From contig NZ_CP028271.1 of assembly GCF_009914055.1 (NCBI RefSeq), forward strand, positions 2,542,001 through 2,606,000: DNA of 64,000 nucleotides, read 5' to 3'. The translations under genes were made by a program, and so were the position numbers. Each line of letters begins with the position of its first letter. Position 1 is the first letter of the stretch. The stretch comes from Mixta intestinalis. GTDB taxonomy: Bacteria; Pseudomonadota; Gammaproteobacteria; Enterobacterales; Enterobacteriaceae. The notes beneath the pieces were generated by a model. That model was given only the letters and a program-made list of their open reading frames with translations, ran no database searches and was not told the origin of the DNA. Shown here piece after piece: positions 53,012 through 60,854 of this stretch.

Positions 53012-53661
53012 TACTGCTGCTGAATTCCTAACGACTGATTTCCTGGAACCTGAACCTGAGCCTGCTGTGGACCGTGCGGATCGAACTGCATCTGTTCAGT
53101 ATGCAGACGGCGCTGCAACTCATAATCCTGCAACATGGCATTTACCCGACGGCGCTGCTCCTGCACCTGACGGCTTGAGCTGTTGGTATCGAAGCTATCA
53201 GAGGGAACGCCCAAGCTTACCGGAGAGGCTTTGCCCATCATCGGCAGCGTATTAAATACCGGGGCCTCTGGCGATTCGCCCGTTTCCTGCGGCTGATTGT
53301 AGTGCTGAACGCCGACAATCACCGCCAGTGACACACAGGCGGCCACGCCAACCTGCGTAATTTGCGCCGCCCAGGGACGCATCTTCTTCCAGAAGGGCAT
53401 TTTTTCCCAGCGTTCGGGCTGCGGCTGCGCTTCCGGGATCAGCGTAGCGATGCCGTGCACAGGTTCCTGTTCGATGGCGGCGGCTACGCGTGCAGCAATA
53501 TCAATGTGCACGGTTTCGCCAATGTCGCCACGCAGCGTATCACGGATGAGATGATAGCTTTCCCAGCTTTGTTGCAGTGTAGCGTCTTTAGACAATGCGG
53601 AGATCACTTCGTTGTCCAAAGTTTCGCCATCCATTAAAGCGGAAAGTTTTTCTTTCTGCAT
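53011..53661 (-). CDS. rseA: Anti-sigma-E factor RseA
   Basis: Inner-membrane anti-sigma factor whose cytoplasmic part holds sigmaE. Sequential cleavage by DegS and RseP releases it under envelope stress. In 216 residues: the anti-sigma domain (about 1-66, MQKEKLSALMDGETLDNEVISAL), one membrane helix at about 98-118 and a periplasmic domain. The C-terminus is Gln/Pro-rich and ends in a hydrophobic/Gln tail of the type exposed to DegS only when cleaved or unfolded. It is 30 bases after rpoE. Confidence 0.97.
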   Translation of the reverse strand: MQKEKLSALMDGETLDNEVISALSKDATLQQSWESYHLIRDTLRGDIGETVHIDIAARVAAAIEQEPVHGIATLIPEAQPQPERWEKMPFWKKMRPWAAQITQVGVAACVSLAVIVGVQHYNQPQETGESPEAPVFNTLPMMGKASPVSLGVPSDSFDTNSSSRQVQEQRRRVNAMLQDYELQRRLHTEQMQFDPHGPQQAQVQVPGNQSLGIQQQ

Positions 53662-53691
53662 GCCTTAGTACCCTTCCTGTATCCGTTATCG

Positions 53692-54267
53692 CTAACGTTG
53701 GATAAGCGGTTGAACTTTGTTATCGATGGCCTCTCGCGCGCGAAAAATGCGCGAGCGCACGGTGCCTACCGGACAATCCATAATGGCAGCTATCTCTTCA
53801 TAGCTTAAACCATCCAACTCCCGCAGGGTAATTGCCATACGCAAATCCTCCGGAAGCGACTCTATGGTACGGAACACTATCTTTTTCAACTCATCAGACA
53901 ACATTAAGTTCTCTGGGTTCGATATTTCTTTCAGTGCGCCGGCACTTTCAAAGTTTTCCGCTTCAATCGCGTCCACATCACTGGACGGCGGACGACGCCC
54001 CTGAGCAACCAGATAGTTCTTCGCGGTATTAACGGCAATTCGGTATAGCCAGGTGTAAAACGCGCTATCGCCACGAAAAGAATCCAGTGCGCGATAGGCT
54101 TTGATAAAAGATTCCTGTACCACATCCGGTACGTCGCCTGACGGAACGTAACGTGAAACCAGGCTCGCCACTTTATGCTGGTAACGAACAACCAGTAAAT
54201 TGAATGACTTCTGATCTCCTTTCTGTACCCGCTCAACGAGAATCTGATCCGTTAATTGCTCGCTCAT
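53692..54267 (-). CDS. rpoE: RNA polymerase sigma factor RpoE (sigma-E)
   Basis: ECF sigma factor that directs the extracytoplasmic stress regulon and its own operon. The 191-residue protein has region 2 (about 15-95; FYTWLYRIAVNTAKNYLVAQGRR) and region 4 (about 130-185; LDGLSYEEIAAIMDCPVGTVRSRIFRARE). It is almost identical to the E. coli protein. Its ATG has only a distant GGGGAGA, so translation may depend on coupling to the small overlapping leader frame upstream. Confidence 0.98.
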   Translation of the reverse strand: MSEQLTDQILVERVQKGDQKSFNLLVVRYQHKVASLVSRYVPSGDVPDVVQESFIKAYRALDSFRGDSAFYTWLYRIAVNTAKNYLVAQGRRPPSSDVDAIEAENFESAGALKEISNPENLMLSDELKKIVFRTIESLPEDLRMAITLRELDGLSYEEIAAIMDCPVGTVRSRIFRAREAIDNKVQPLIQR

Positions 54268-54361
54268 CCGAGGTAATGTCTCCCCAAATCATTCTCCACG
54301 CGTAAATGAACCACCAGCAATCACTCAACTTTATGAGCAAGCTCTCATTAGAGCCGGTCAT
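54233..54361 (-). CDS. Possible rpoE leader peptide ORF (RseD-like)
   Basis: A 42-codon frame (MTGSNESLLIKLSDCWW onward) overlaps the rpoE start and ends 35 bases inside rpoE, in another frame. E. coli has a leader peptide gene, rseD, in this place that couples its translation to rpoE. The first ATG lies upstream of the sigmaE start, so on that transcript a TTG (54338-54340 or 54326-54328) or the ATG at 54290-54292 would have to be used. Sequence identity to RseD could not be checked. Confidence 0.4.
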   Translation of the reverse strand: MTGSNESLLIKLSDCWWFIYAWRMIWGDITSDERAINGSDSR

Positions 54362-54375
54362 AAGACAATAGTTCA
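54348..54375 (-). promoter_or_regulatory. Sigma-E autoregulatory promoter of rpoE
   Basis: TGAACTA (54369-54375), a 15-base spacer and CTCTAA (54348-54353) on the minus strand fit the sigmaE consensus GGAACTT-N15-GTCTAA. Start would be near 54341, about 75 bases before the rpoE ATG, providing positive autoregulation. Confidence 0.75.
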
Positions 54376-54550
54376 GTTACGTCACTTTTTTGTTACGTCA
54401 CCGGGTTTTACACGTCAGGATTATTGAGCATGCCAGAAATAGTGTACGCCGCTGCTGTGTTTGTTCATAGTAAACCGGTTACCGGGCGTAAGCCCGCAGA
54501 GTACCTGATGCGCATGATATTTTCATCACTAAAGCGCAATTATTGTTCTT

Positions 54551-54568
54551 TGTTAATCATAGTAAACA
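54551..54568. promoter_or_regulatory. NadR box, upstream
   Basis: TGTTAA-TCATAG-TAAACA matches the NadR palindrome TGTTTA-N6-TAAACA at 11 of 12 defined positions. It lies 160 bases upstream of nadB and 140 bases from the second box. Confidence 0.65.
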
Positions 54569-54690
54569 AACAGGTCACCGGCATTAGCCTGTCATACCTT
54601 AAAGCTCGTTTGCCTTGCGCTGGATCGCACCTTCATCTTCTTTTAGCGCTTTTTTAATCGGCATTTTTTACTTATGCTCTGCACACCTTT

Positions 54691-54708
54691 TGTTTAGTAA
54701 ATTAAACA
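54691..54708. promoter_or_regulatory. NadR box, adjoining the nadB start
   Basis: TGTTTA-GTAAAT-TAAACA is a perfect NadR operator ending two bases before the nadB ATG. NadR represses NAD synthesis genes when NAD is high. Confidence 0.88.
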
Positions 54709-54710
54709 CT

Positions 54711-56330
54711 ATGAGCGAAAAATCCGATTATCAGTGTGACGTTTTGATTATTGGCAGCGGCGCGGCGGGCCTTTCTCTGGCGCTACGCCTGGCAGAAACG
54801 CAGCAGGTTACCGTGCTCAGTAAAGGGCCGGTCAGCGAAGGCTCCAGCTATTATGCACAGGGCGGTATTGCAGCCGTTTTTGATGAGATGGACAGCATTG
54901 AAGCGCACGTGGAAGATACGCTGATCGCCGGTGCAGGGCTGTGCGAGCACGACGCGGTTGATTTTATCGCCCGTAACGCCCGCCACTGTGTGGAATGGTT
55001 GATTGAACATGGCGTGGCGTTCGATAAAGAGACGCAACCTGACGGTAAACAGCGCTATCATCTGACACGCGAAGGCGGTCACAGTCATCGACGTATTCTG
55101 CACAGCGCCGACGCTACCGGGCGTGAGGTGGTTACCACGCTGGTATCGCAAGCGTTAAGTCATCCAAACATTCGTATCCTTGAACGCACCAACGCAGTCG
55201 ATCTTATCCTTTCCGATCGTCTTGGCCTGCCCGGTCCCCGTCGCGTGCTGGGCGCATGGATATGGAATCGCAATCTGGAACGGGTGGAAACCTGTAGCGC
55301 CCGCGCCGTGGTGCTGGCTACCGGCGGTGCGGCAAAAGTGTATCAATACACGACTAACCCCGACGTCGCCTCCGGTGATGGTATCGCGATGGCATGGCGC
55401 GCAGGCTGCCGCGTGGCGAACCTGGAATTTAACCAGTTCCATCCTACCTGCCTGTACCATCCGCAGGCGCGTAACTTCCTGCTGACCGAAGCGTTACGCG
55501 GCGAAGGCGCCCTGCTACGTCGCCCGGACGGCAGTCGCTTTATGCCCGACTTCGATTCACGCGCCGAACTGGCACCGCGTGATATCGTTGCCAGAGCTAT
55601 CGATCATGAGATGAAGCGGCTGGGGGCTGACTGCATGTATCTGGATATCAGCCACCAGCCCGCCGCGTTTATTCGCGCTCATTTTCCGATGATTGATGAA
55701 AAGCTGCGTTCGCTGGGCTTCGATTTAACACGCGAACCGATTCCCATCGTACCAGCGGCGCACTATACCTGCGGCGGCGTTATGGTCGATCGCCACGGGC
55801 GCACCGATGTTAACGGGCTGTACGCGATTGGTGAAGTCAGCTATACCGGCCTGCACGGGGCGAACCGCATGGCCTCAAACTCGCTGCTGGAATGCCTGGT
55901 ATACGGCTGGTCGGCAGCAGAAAATATGCTGGCTACGCTGTCACAGATTGAGCGCGTCGATCGGTTACCTGCCTGGGATGAGAGCCAGGTGGATGACTCC
56001 GACGAGCAGGTGGTGATTCAGCATAACTGGCACGAGCTGCGGCTGTTTATGTGGGATTATGTCGGCATTGTACGCACCAGCAAACGTCTGGAGCGCGCCA
56101 ACCGCCGTATCGCCCTGCTCCAGCAGGAGATTGAGGAGTATTACCGCCACTTCCGCATTTCCAACAATCTGCTGGAACTGCGCAATCTGGCGCAGGTAGC
56201 AGAGCTGATCGTTCACTGCGCCATGCAGCGCAAGGAGAGCCGCGGGTTACATTATACTCTTGACTACCCTGCGGCACTGCCGGAGTCCGGCCCAACGATC
56301 CTGACGCCACCGGGCTACATGAACAGATAA
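54711..56330 (+). CDS. nadB: L-aspartate oxidase
   Basis: FAD enzyme that converts L-aspartate to iminoaspartate, the first step of de novo NAD synthesis, with NadA taking the product. The 539-residue protein has the dinucleotide fold VLIIGSGAAGLSLALRLAE near the N-terminus. The active-site stretches THREGGHSHRRI-type (LTREGGHSHRR), EFNQFHPTCLYHP and GLHGANRMASNSLLE follow. The frame is open 32 codons upstream, but the ATG at 54711 fits the family. It has no normal ribosome site, because the NadR box fills that space. The 3' end overlaps trmN by 16 bases. Confidence 0.97.
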   Translation: MSEKSDYQCDVLIIGSGAAGLSLALRLAETQQVTVLSKGPVSEGSSYYAQGGIAAVFDEMDSIEAHVEDTLIAGAGLCEHDAVDFIARNARHCVEWLIEHGVAFDKETQPDGKQRYHLTREGGHSHRRILHSADATGREVVTTLVSQALSHPNIRILERTNAVDLILSDRLGLPGPRRVLGAWIWNRNLERVETCSARAVVLATGGAAKVYQYTTNPDVASGDGIAMAWRAGCRVANLEFNQFHPTCLYHPQARNFLLTEALRGEGALLRRPDGSRFMPDFDSRAELAPRDIVARAIDHEMKRLGADCMYLDISHQPAAFIRAHFPMIDEKLRSLGFDLTREPIPIVPAAHYTCGGVMVDRHGRTDVNGLYAIGEVSYTGLHGANRMASNSLLECLVYGWSAAENMLATLSQIERVDRLPAWDESQVDDSDEQVVIQHNWHELRLFMWDYVGIVRTSKRLERANRRIALLQQEIEEYYRHFRISNNLLELRNLAQVAELIVHCAMQRKESRGLHYTLDYPAALPESGPTILTPPGYMNR

Positions 56331-57052
56331 AAATCCTGGGTCAGACTGCAAAAGGCAGGCGAGTAACTGCGGTCTGGCCCGCGAATCACGATACGTTCCT
56401 GTAACAGCTCACCTGAGGCGGGAGAGAATCCCAGCAGCACACGATGCGGCAGCCGCGACTCGTTTTCCGCCACATCATTGCGGAAACGCAGATGCCAGCC
56501 GTGCGCCAGCGCCAGCGAGATAAAACGCTTCCCCTCTTCTTCCGGCAGCACCACGCAGAAAAAACCTTCCTCGCTAATCAACGCCTCTGCGCTACGCAGC
56601 AGGTCGTCGTGAGTCAGGCTGTGGGTAGCGCGGGCTTTATCGCGTGCGGCGCTTGAGCAGGCCGGACCGGGCGCGTAATAAGGCGGATTGCTGACGATCA
56701 GCGAGTAGCACCGCTCCTGCTGCTGCGCCCAGGTGAGAATATCAGCCTGATGGATATGAATTCGCGTCGCCCAGGGCGACTGCGCCACATTGTCTGCCGC
56801 CTGTAACGCCGCCTCACTATCCAATTCGACAGCATCAATCTCCACCGTTTCGGCAGTACGCTGCGCCAGCATTAATGCCAGCAGGCCGCTACCGGTACCG
56901 ATATCAAGGATACGCGTCGCCTGCGCAACCGGTGCCCACGCGCCCAGTAAAATGCTGTCCGTACCCACTTTCATCGCGCAACGATCGTGAGCGATAAAAA
57001 AACGTTTAAAAGTAAAGCCGTTGCCACGTAATGGCGGTTTTGATTGCGACAT
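56315..57052 (-). CDS. trmN: tRNA1(Val) (adenine(37)-N6)-methyltransferase
   Basis: SAM-dependent enzyme that makes m6A37 in tRNA-Val(cmo5UAC). The product has 245 residues, exactly as E. coli YfiC/TrmN6, if the ATG at 57052 (MSQSKPPLRGNGFTFKRF) is used. An ATG 11 codons upstream is possible but adds a hydrophobic stretch without family support. The SAM motif ILDIGTGSGLLALML and catalytic NPPY in LIVSNPPYYAPG are present. It is convergent with nadB (16-base overlap) and divergent from srmB. Confidence 0.95.
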   Translation of the reverse strand: MSQSKPPLRGNGFTFKRFFIAHDRCAMKVGTDSILLGAWAPVAQATRILDIGTGSGLLALMLAQRTAETVEIDAVELDSEAALQAADNVAQSPWATRIHIHQADILTWAQQQERCYSLIVSNPPYYAPGPACSSAARDKARATHSLTHDDLLRSAEALISEEGFFCVVLPEEEGKRFISLALAHGWHLRFRNDVAENESRLPHRVLLGFSPASGELLQERIVIRGPDRSYSPAFCSLTQDFYLFM

Positions 57053-57131
57053 AATCGGGACCAGAAACAAAAACGATGCCAGCATAGGGGAAATAAGAAT
57101 GGGTTAAAAGCCATAAACTGCCGACAAACAG

Positions 57132-57160
57132 ATGAAGATCGCTGCCAATCTGTCTATAAT
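57132..57160 (+). promoter_or_regulatory. Candidate srmB promoter
   Basis: A perfect TATAAT (57155-57160) with a weak -35 ATGAAG (57132-57137) 17 bases upstream, 24 bases before the srmB ATG. Confidence 0.5.
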
Positions 57161-57184
57161 CAGCGCCCCAAACTGAGGTAGACC

Positions 57185-58534
57185 ATGACCGCAACCACAT
57201 TTTCCGAACTCGAACTTGATGAAAGCCTGCTGGACGCTCTGCAGGATAAAGGCTTTTCCCGCCCCACCGCTATTCAGGCCGAAGCGATTCCCGCCGCGCT
57301 GGATGGACGCGACGTGCTGGGTTCAGCACCAACCGGGACCGGGAAAACAGCTGCCTACCTGCTACCAGCGCTACAGCATCTGCTGGACTTTCCGCGTAAA
57401 AAATCGGGCCCGCCACGGGTGCTGATTCTGACGCCAACGCGCGAGCTGGCAATGCAGGTAGCCGATCAGGCGCAGGAGCTGGCAAAACATACTCAGCTGG
57501 ATATCGCAACGATCACCGGCGGCGTGGCCTATATGAACCATGCCGAAGTATTCAGCGAAAACCAGGATGTGGTGGTCGCCACCACGGGGCGCCTGTTGCA
57601 GTACATCAAAGAAGAAAACTTCGACTGCCGGGCCGTAGAAATTTTGATCCTCGACGAAGCAGATCGCATGCTGGATATGGGCTTTGCCCAGGATATTGAA
57701 ACCATCGCCGCCGAGACGCGCTGGCGTAAACAGACGTTGCTCTTTTCTGCCACGCTGGAAGGCGAAGGCATTAAGGACTTCGCTGAACGTCTGCTGAACG
57801 AACCGGTTGAAATCGATTCCGATCCGTCGCGCCGCGAACGTAAAAAGATCCAGCAGTGGTACTATCGTGCGGATGACGTCGCGCATAAAACCAAACTGCT
57901 GGTGCATCTGCTGAAACAGCCGGAAGCGACCCGCTCAATCGTATTCGTGCGCAAACGTGAGCGTGTGCATGAGCTGGTAGGCTGGCTGCGTGAGGCGGGT
58001 ATCCAGGCAAGCTATCTGGAAGGCGAAATGGTGCAGGCGAAGCGCAACGAAGCGCTGAAGCGCCTGATGGACGGTCGCGTTAATGTGCTGGTAGCAACTG
58101 ACGTTGCCGCCCGCGGCATTGATGTTGATGATGTCAGTCACGTATTTAACTTTGATTTACCGCGTACCGCAGATGTCTATCTGCACCGTATCGGGCGTAC
58201 CGGGCGCGCCGGGCGTAAAGGCACCGCGCTGTCACTGGTAGAGGCGCATGACCATTTGCTGCTGGAAAAAATCAGCCGCTATATCAGCGAGCCGCTAAAA
58301 GCACGTACCATTGACGAACTGCGTCCGGTTACGCGTGCGCCCAGCCAGAAGCTGAAAGGCAAGCCATCGAAAAAGGTACTGGCAAAGCGTAAAGAGAAAG
58401 AGAAGAAAAAAGAAGAAGAGAAAAAACCGCGCGTTAAGGTGCGCCACCGCGACCGTAAAAATATCGGTAAGCGACGCAAACCGTCGGCAGCAGGCCAGGG
58501 CGGTAATGAAAGCAAGAAAGAGAGTGCTGAATAA
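57185..58534 (+). CDS. srmB: DEAD-box ATP-dependent RNA helicase SrmB
   Basis: RNA helicase acting early in 50S subunit assembly. The 449-residue protein has the Q motif (about 6-33), Walker A APTGTGKT (48-55), PTRELA, DEAD at 157-160, SAT (FSATLE) and the C-terminal helicase motifs (VATDVAARGIDVDDV, HRIGRTGRAGRKG). A Lys/Arg/Glu-rich tail (about 380-449) follows, as in E. coli SrmB (444). GAGG precedes the ATG. Confidence 0.97.
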   Translation: MTATTFSELELDESLLDALQDKGFSRPTAIQAEAIPAALDGRDVLGSAPTGTGKTAAYLLPALQHLLDFPRKKSGPPRVLILTPTRELAMQVADQAQELAKHTQLDIATITGGVAYMNHAEVFSENQDVVVATTGRLLQYIKEENFDCRAVEILILDEADRMLDMGFAQDIETIAAETRWRKQTLLFSATLEGEGIKDFAERLLNEPVEIDSDPSRRERKKIQQWYYRADDVAHKTKLLVHLLKQPEATRSIVFVRKRERVHELVGWLREAGIQASYLEGEMVQAKRNEALKRLMDGRVNVLVATDVAARGIDVDDVSHVFNFDLPRTADVYLHRIGRTGRAGRKGTALSLVEAHDHLLLEKISRYISEPLKARTIDELRPVTRAPSQKLKGKPSKKVLAKRKEKEKKKEEEKKPRVKVRHRDRKNIGKRRKPSAAGQGGNESKKESAE

Positions 58535-58549
58535 ATGCACCGCCCATAA

Positions 58550-58577
58550 AAAAACCGCCGTTTATCGGCGGTTTTTT
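58550..58577. terminator. Bidirectional terminator between srmB and grcA
   Basis: Arms ACCGCCG (58554-58560) and CGGCGGT (58566-58572) flanked by A7 and T6, so it can stop srmB on the plus strand and, after its long 3' region, grcA on the minus strand. Confidence 0.88.
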
Positions 58578-58640
58578 CGTAGATAAGAAGCTGAATAATG
58601 GCTATTGAAAAGTTATCCGGCTCTTAAGCGGACTAAAATC

Positions 58641-58754
58641 GTTATTTCCTGCCCGTTACGCTCTCGGTAAAAAGCACAACCATTTGTTTTATAAACGTTT
58701 ACCGTAATAACGTTGGCGGTTGTTTTTTCAACTCGCCTTCGTTCAGGAAATAAC
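58641..58754. repeat. 114-bp nested inverted-repeat element beside grcA
   Basis: Outer perfect 11-bp arms GTTATTTCCTG (58641-58651) and CAGGAAATAAC (58744-58754) enclose nested pairs: CGTTA (58654-58658) with TAACG (58708-58712), and CGGTAAA (58665-58671) with TTTACCG (58698-58704). A separate hairpin GGCG-TTG/CAA-CGCC lies at 58715-58737. It ends 8 bases from the grcA stop, inside its 3' untranslated region. It could be a miniature mobile element, an RNA-stabilising structure or a processed RNA. Confidence 0.6.
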
Positions 58755-58762
58755 TTTTTACC

Positions 58763-59146
58763 TTACAGGCTTTCAGTAAAGGTACGGGTAATCACGTCTC
58801 GCTGCTGTTCCGGCGTCAGTGAGTTAAAACGTACGGCATAACCTGATACACGGATAGTCAGCTGCGGATAGTTTTCCGGATGCTTAACCGCATCTTCCAG
58901 CGTTTCACGACGCAGTACGTTAACGTTCAGGTGCTGGCCACCTTCTACGCGTACCTGCGGTTTCATTTCCAGCGGAACTTCACGATACTCGAACTGTCCC
59001 AGATCGCTTACTGGCACGATCTGATCTTCGGTGTAGTCACCTTTTGCACAAACGCAGCGCGCTTCTGCTTTTTCATCATCGAGTAACCAGAATGAGTTGA
59101 GCAGCGCATTGTTATTGGTTTTTGTAATTTGAATACCTGTAATCAT
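58763..59146 (-). CDS. grcA: Autonomous glycyl radical cofactor GrcA
   Basis: Small spare-part protein that replaces the oxygen-damaged C-terminal glycyl-radical domain of pyruvate formate-lyase. The 127-residue protein ends with the radical motif RVSGYAVRFNSLTPEQQ, with the radical Gly at residue 102. GGGAGG precedes the ATG. Upstream are two FNR boxes with the spacing known in E. coli yfiD, so strong anaerobic induction is expected. Confidence 0.97.
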   Translation of the reverse strand: MITGIQITKTNNNALLNSFWLLDDEKAEARCVCAKGDYTEDQIVPVSDLGQFEYREVPLEMKPQVRVEGGQHLNVNVLRRETLEDAVKHPENYPQLTIRVSGYAVRFNSLTPEQQRDVITRTFTESL

Positions 59147-59220
59147 AGTTGCCTCCCAGGCGTACTGATGCTAACGCCGTTGTTGGCGTCAGGTTTGCGT
59201 TTAAAAAACATCCGGCTCTT

Positions 59221-59226
59221 TATATA
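59221..59226 (-). promoter_or_regulatory. Candidate grcA -10 element
   Basis: TATATA on the minus strand, placing transcription start near 59214 and the proximal FNR box centre about 41 bases upstream, the normal position for FNR activation. Confidence 0.6.
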
Positions 59227-59248
59227 CCAACGCCCGCCCGCGCTAACT

Positions 59249-59262
59249 TTGACCCAGGTCAA
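59249..59262 (-). promoter_or_regulatory. FNR box at grcA, proximal
   Basis: TTGAC-CTGG-GTCAA on the minus strand matches TTGAT-N4-ATCAA at 8 of 10 positions, centred near -41. Confidence 0.75.
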
Positions 59263-59301
59263 TAAAATCCTCCAACGCAAATTGGCGCTGAAGCTAAATT
59301 T

Positions 59302-59315
59302 TTGTTTTAAATCAA
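59302..59315 (-). promoter_or_regulatory. FNR box at grcA, distal
   Basis: TTGAT-TTAA-AACAA on the minus strand matches the FNR consensus at 9 of 10 positions. It lies 53 bp centre to centre from the first box, the same spacing reported for E. coli yfiD (-40.5 and -93.5). Confidence 0.72.
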
Positions 59316-59422
59316 ATTTCACCTTTTAATTATTTTTGTAAATTTTCAATTTTTTTTAAAGGCTTGCTCGCTGGCGTAGAGTCGCTACTCTGATGTTTTA
59401 TTTATAAGAAAGGGAGAGTGTC

Positions 59423-60100
59423 ATGGGCAAAGCGATAACCTGGCATGACGTACTGGCGACGGAAAAAGAACAGCCTTATTTTATTGAAACGTTGAAGACG
59501 GTGGCGCAGGAGCGTGCCGCTGGCGTGACGATCTATCCGCCGAAGGAAGATGTTTTCAACGCCTTCCGTTTAACCGAGCTGAGCGATGTAAAGGTGGTGA
59601 TGTTGGGGCAGGATCCTTATCACGGCCCAAATCAGGCGCACGGACTGGCGTTTAGCGTCAGGCCCGGCGTGGCGGTTCCGCCTTCATTAATGAACATGTA
59701 CAAAGAGCTGGAAAGCGATATTCCCGGCTTTCAACGTCCGAATCACGGTTATCTCGAAAGCTGGGCGAAACAGGGAATATTGCTGTTAAATACGGTGCTT
59801 ACCGTAGAAGCAGGAAAAGCACATTCTCATGCCCGCCTGGGGTGGGAAACGTTCACCGATCGGGTCATTGCTGCGGTAAACGAGCAGCGCGATAACGTGG
59901 TGTTCTTGCTGTGGGGTTCGCACGCCCAGAAAAAAGGCAGCATTATTGATACGCAGCGCCATCACGTGCTGAAGGCACCGCACCCTTCCCCGCTTTCAGC
60001 GCACCGGGGATTTTTCGGCTGCCGTCACTTTTCCCGCACCAACGAAATTTTGGTGCAGCAGGGCGAGACGCCGATCGACTGGACGCCACGTCTCCCCTGA
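59423..60100 (+). CDS. ung: Uracil-DNA glycosylase
   Basis: Removes uracil from DNA arising by cytosine deamination or misincorporation. The 225-residue family I enzyme has the water-activating Asp64 in GQDPYHG and His187 in HPSPLSAHRGFFGC. AAGGGAGA precedes the ATG. It is divergent from grcA and convergent with grpE; in E. coli these neighbours are separated by many genes. Confidence 0.98.
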   Translation: MGKAITWHDVLATEKEQPYFIETLKTVAQERAAGVTIYPPKEDVFNAFRLTELSDVKVVMLGQDPYHGPNQAHGLAFSVRPGVAVPPSLMNMYKELESDIPGFQRPNHGYLESWAKQGILLLNTVLTVEAGKAHSHARLGWETFTDRVIAAVNEQRDNVVFLLWGSHAQKKGSIIDTQRHHVLKAPHPSPLSAHRGFFGCRHFSRTNEILVQQGETPIDWTPRLP

Positions 60101-60106
60101 CGCTAT

Positions 60107-60131
60107 AACGCCGTGACAATGCCACGGCGTT
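60107..60131. terminator. Hairpin between ung and grpE
   Basis: Nine-base perfect arms AACGCCGTG (60107-60115) and CACGGCGTT (60123-60131) in the 38-base convergent gap. There is no T-run in either direction, so this is a likely shared 3' structure rather than a strong terminator. Confidence 0.55.
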
Positions 60132-60138
60132 AATAAAA

Positions 60139-60732
60139 TCAGCCTTTAGCTTTTGCCACGGCAACCATCGCCGGACGCAACAGGCGACCGTTAAGGGTAT
60201 AGCCGCGCTGCATCACCATCATCACGTGGTTCGGCGCTATCTCATCAGATTCCATCATTGACATGGCCTGATGCACATCCGGGTTGAACGGTACATTAAT
60301 TTCACCCACAACTTCCACGCCGAACTTACGGACCGCCGCCAGCAGCGATTTCAGCGTCAGCTCGATACCTTCAATCATCGCGCTCAGCTCAGGGTTGCTT
60401 TTATCAGCCACTTCCAGCGCGCGCTCCAGGCTATCGATCACCGGCAGCAGTTCATTAGCGAATTTTTCCAGAGCAAACTTATGCGCTTTCTCGATATCCT
60501 GCTCGGTACGGCGGCGAATATTCTCAATTTCCGCCTGCGCACGCAGCTGAGCGTCGCGTACACCGGTTTGCAGGCCAGCCAGCTGTTCTTCAAGCTGAGC
60601 GATGCGTTCATCGCGCGGATCCACCACCTCTGCTTCAGCCTCTGGCGTCTCTGCGCTATCGTTTTGCTGCTGTTCCATTTCAATCTCGTCTGAGACTTGC
60701 TCGTTTGGTGCGTTCTGATCTTTACTACTCAT
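60139..60732 (-). CDS. grpE: Nucleotide exchange factor GrpE
   Basis: Releases ADP from DnaK in the DnaK-DnaJ chaperone cycle and acts as a thermosensor. The 197-residue protein has an acidic, disordered N-terminus (about 1-50), a long coiled-coil helix (about 55-135; RAQAEIENIRRRTEQDIEKAHKFALEKFANELLPVID type) and a beta domain (about 140-197, HQAMSMMESDEI). The ATG at 60732 follows GGAG and equals the E. coli length; an upstream in-frame ATG adds nine residues. A sigma32 promoter lies upstream. Confidence 0.97.
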   Translation of the reverse strand: MSSKDQNAPNEQVSDEIEMEQQQNDSAETPEAEAEVVDPRDERIAQLEEQLAGLQTGVRDAQLRAQAEIENIRRRTEQDIEKAHKFALEKFANELLPVIDSLERALEVADKSNPELSAMIEGIELTLKSLLAAVRKFGVEVVGEINVPFNPDVHQAMSMMESDEIAPNHVMMVMQRGYTLNGRLLRPAMVAVAKAKG

Positions 60733-60774
60733 GAATTTCTCCGCGTTTTGCACATTCATCTCGCTGGTTCGCTT

Positions 60775-60803
60775 ATTATGGGGATCAGATTTATGGTTTC
60801 AAG
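60775..60803 (-). promoter_or_regulatory. Heat-shock (sigma32) promoter of grpE
   Basis: CTTGAAA (60797-60803), a 14-base spacer and CCCATAAT (60775-60782) on the minus strand are an almost ideal sigma32 promoter, about 45 bases before the grpE ATG. Confidence 0.88.
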
Positions 60804-60854
60804 GGAACCGGTCACAATGTCAGGGCGATTTGCCTAATAGAGGAATCCAGCATA

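Larger units (their letters stand above)
54268..54710. other. Divergent control region between rpoE and nadB (443 bp)
   Basis: Holds the sigmaE promoter and leader frame of rpoE and two NadR boxes for nadB. A 77-codon plus-strand frame (54424-54657) has no ribosome site or recognisable family and is not called. Between 54376 and 54550 nothing specific is seen. Confidence 0.7.

Noticed and set aside
54424..54657. 77-codon plus-strand frame upstream of nadB
   Set aside because: No ribosome site or recognisable family; it contains the upstream NadR box and low-complexity ends.
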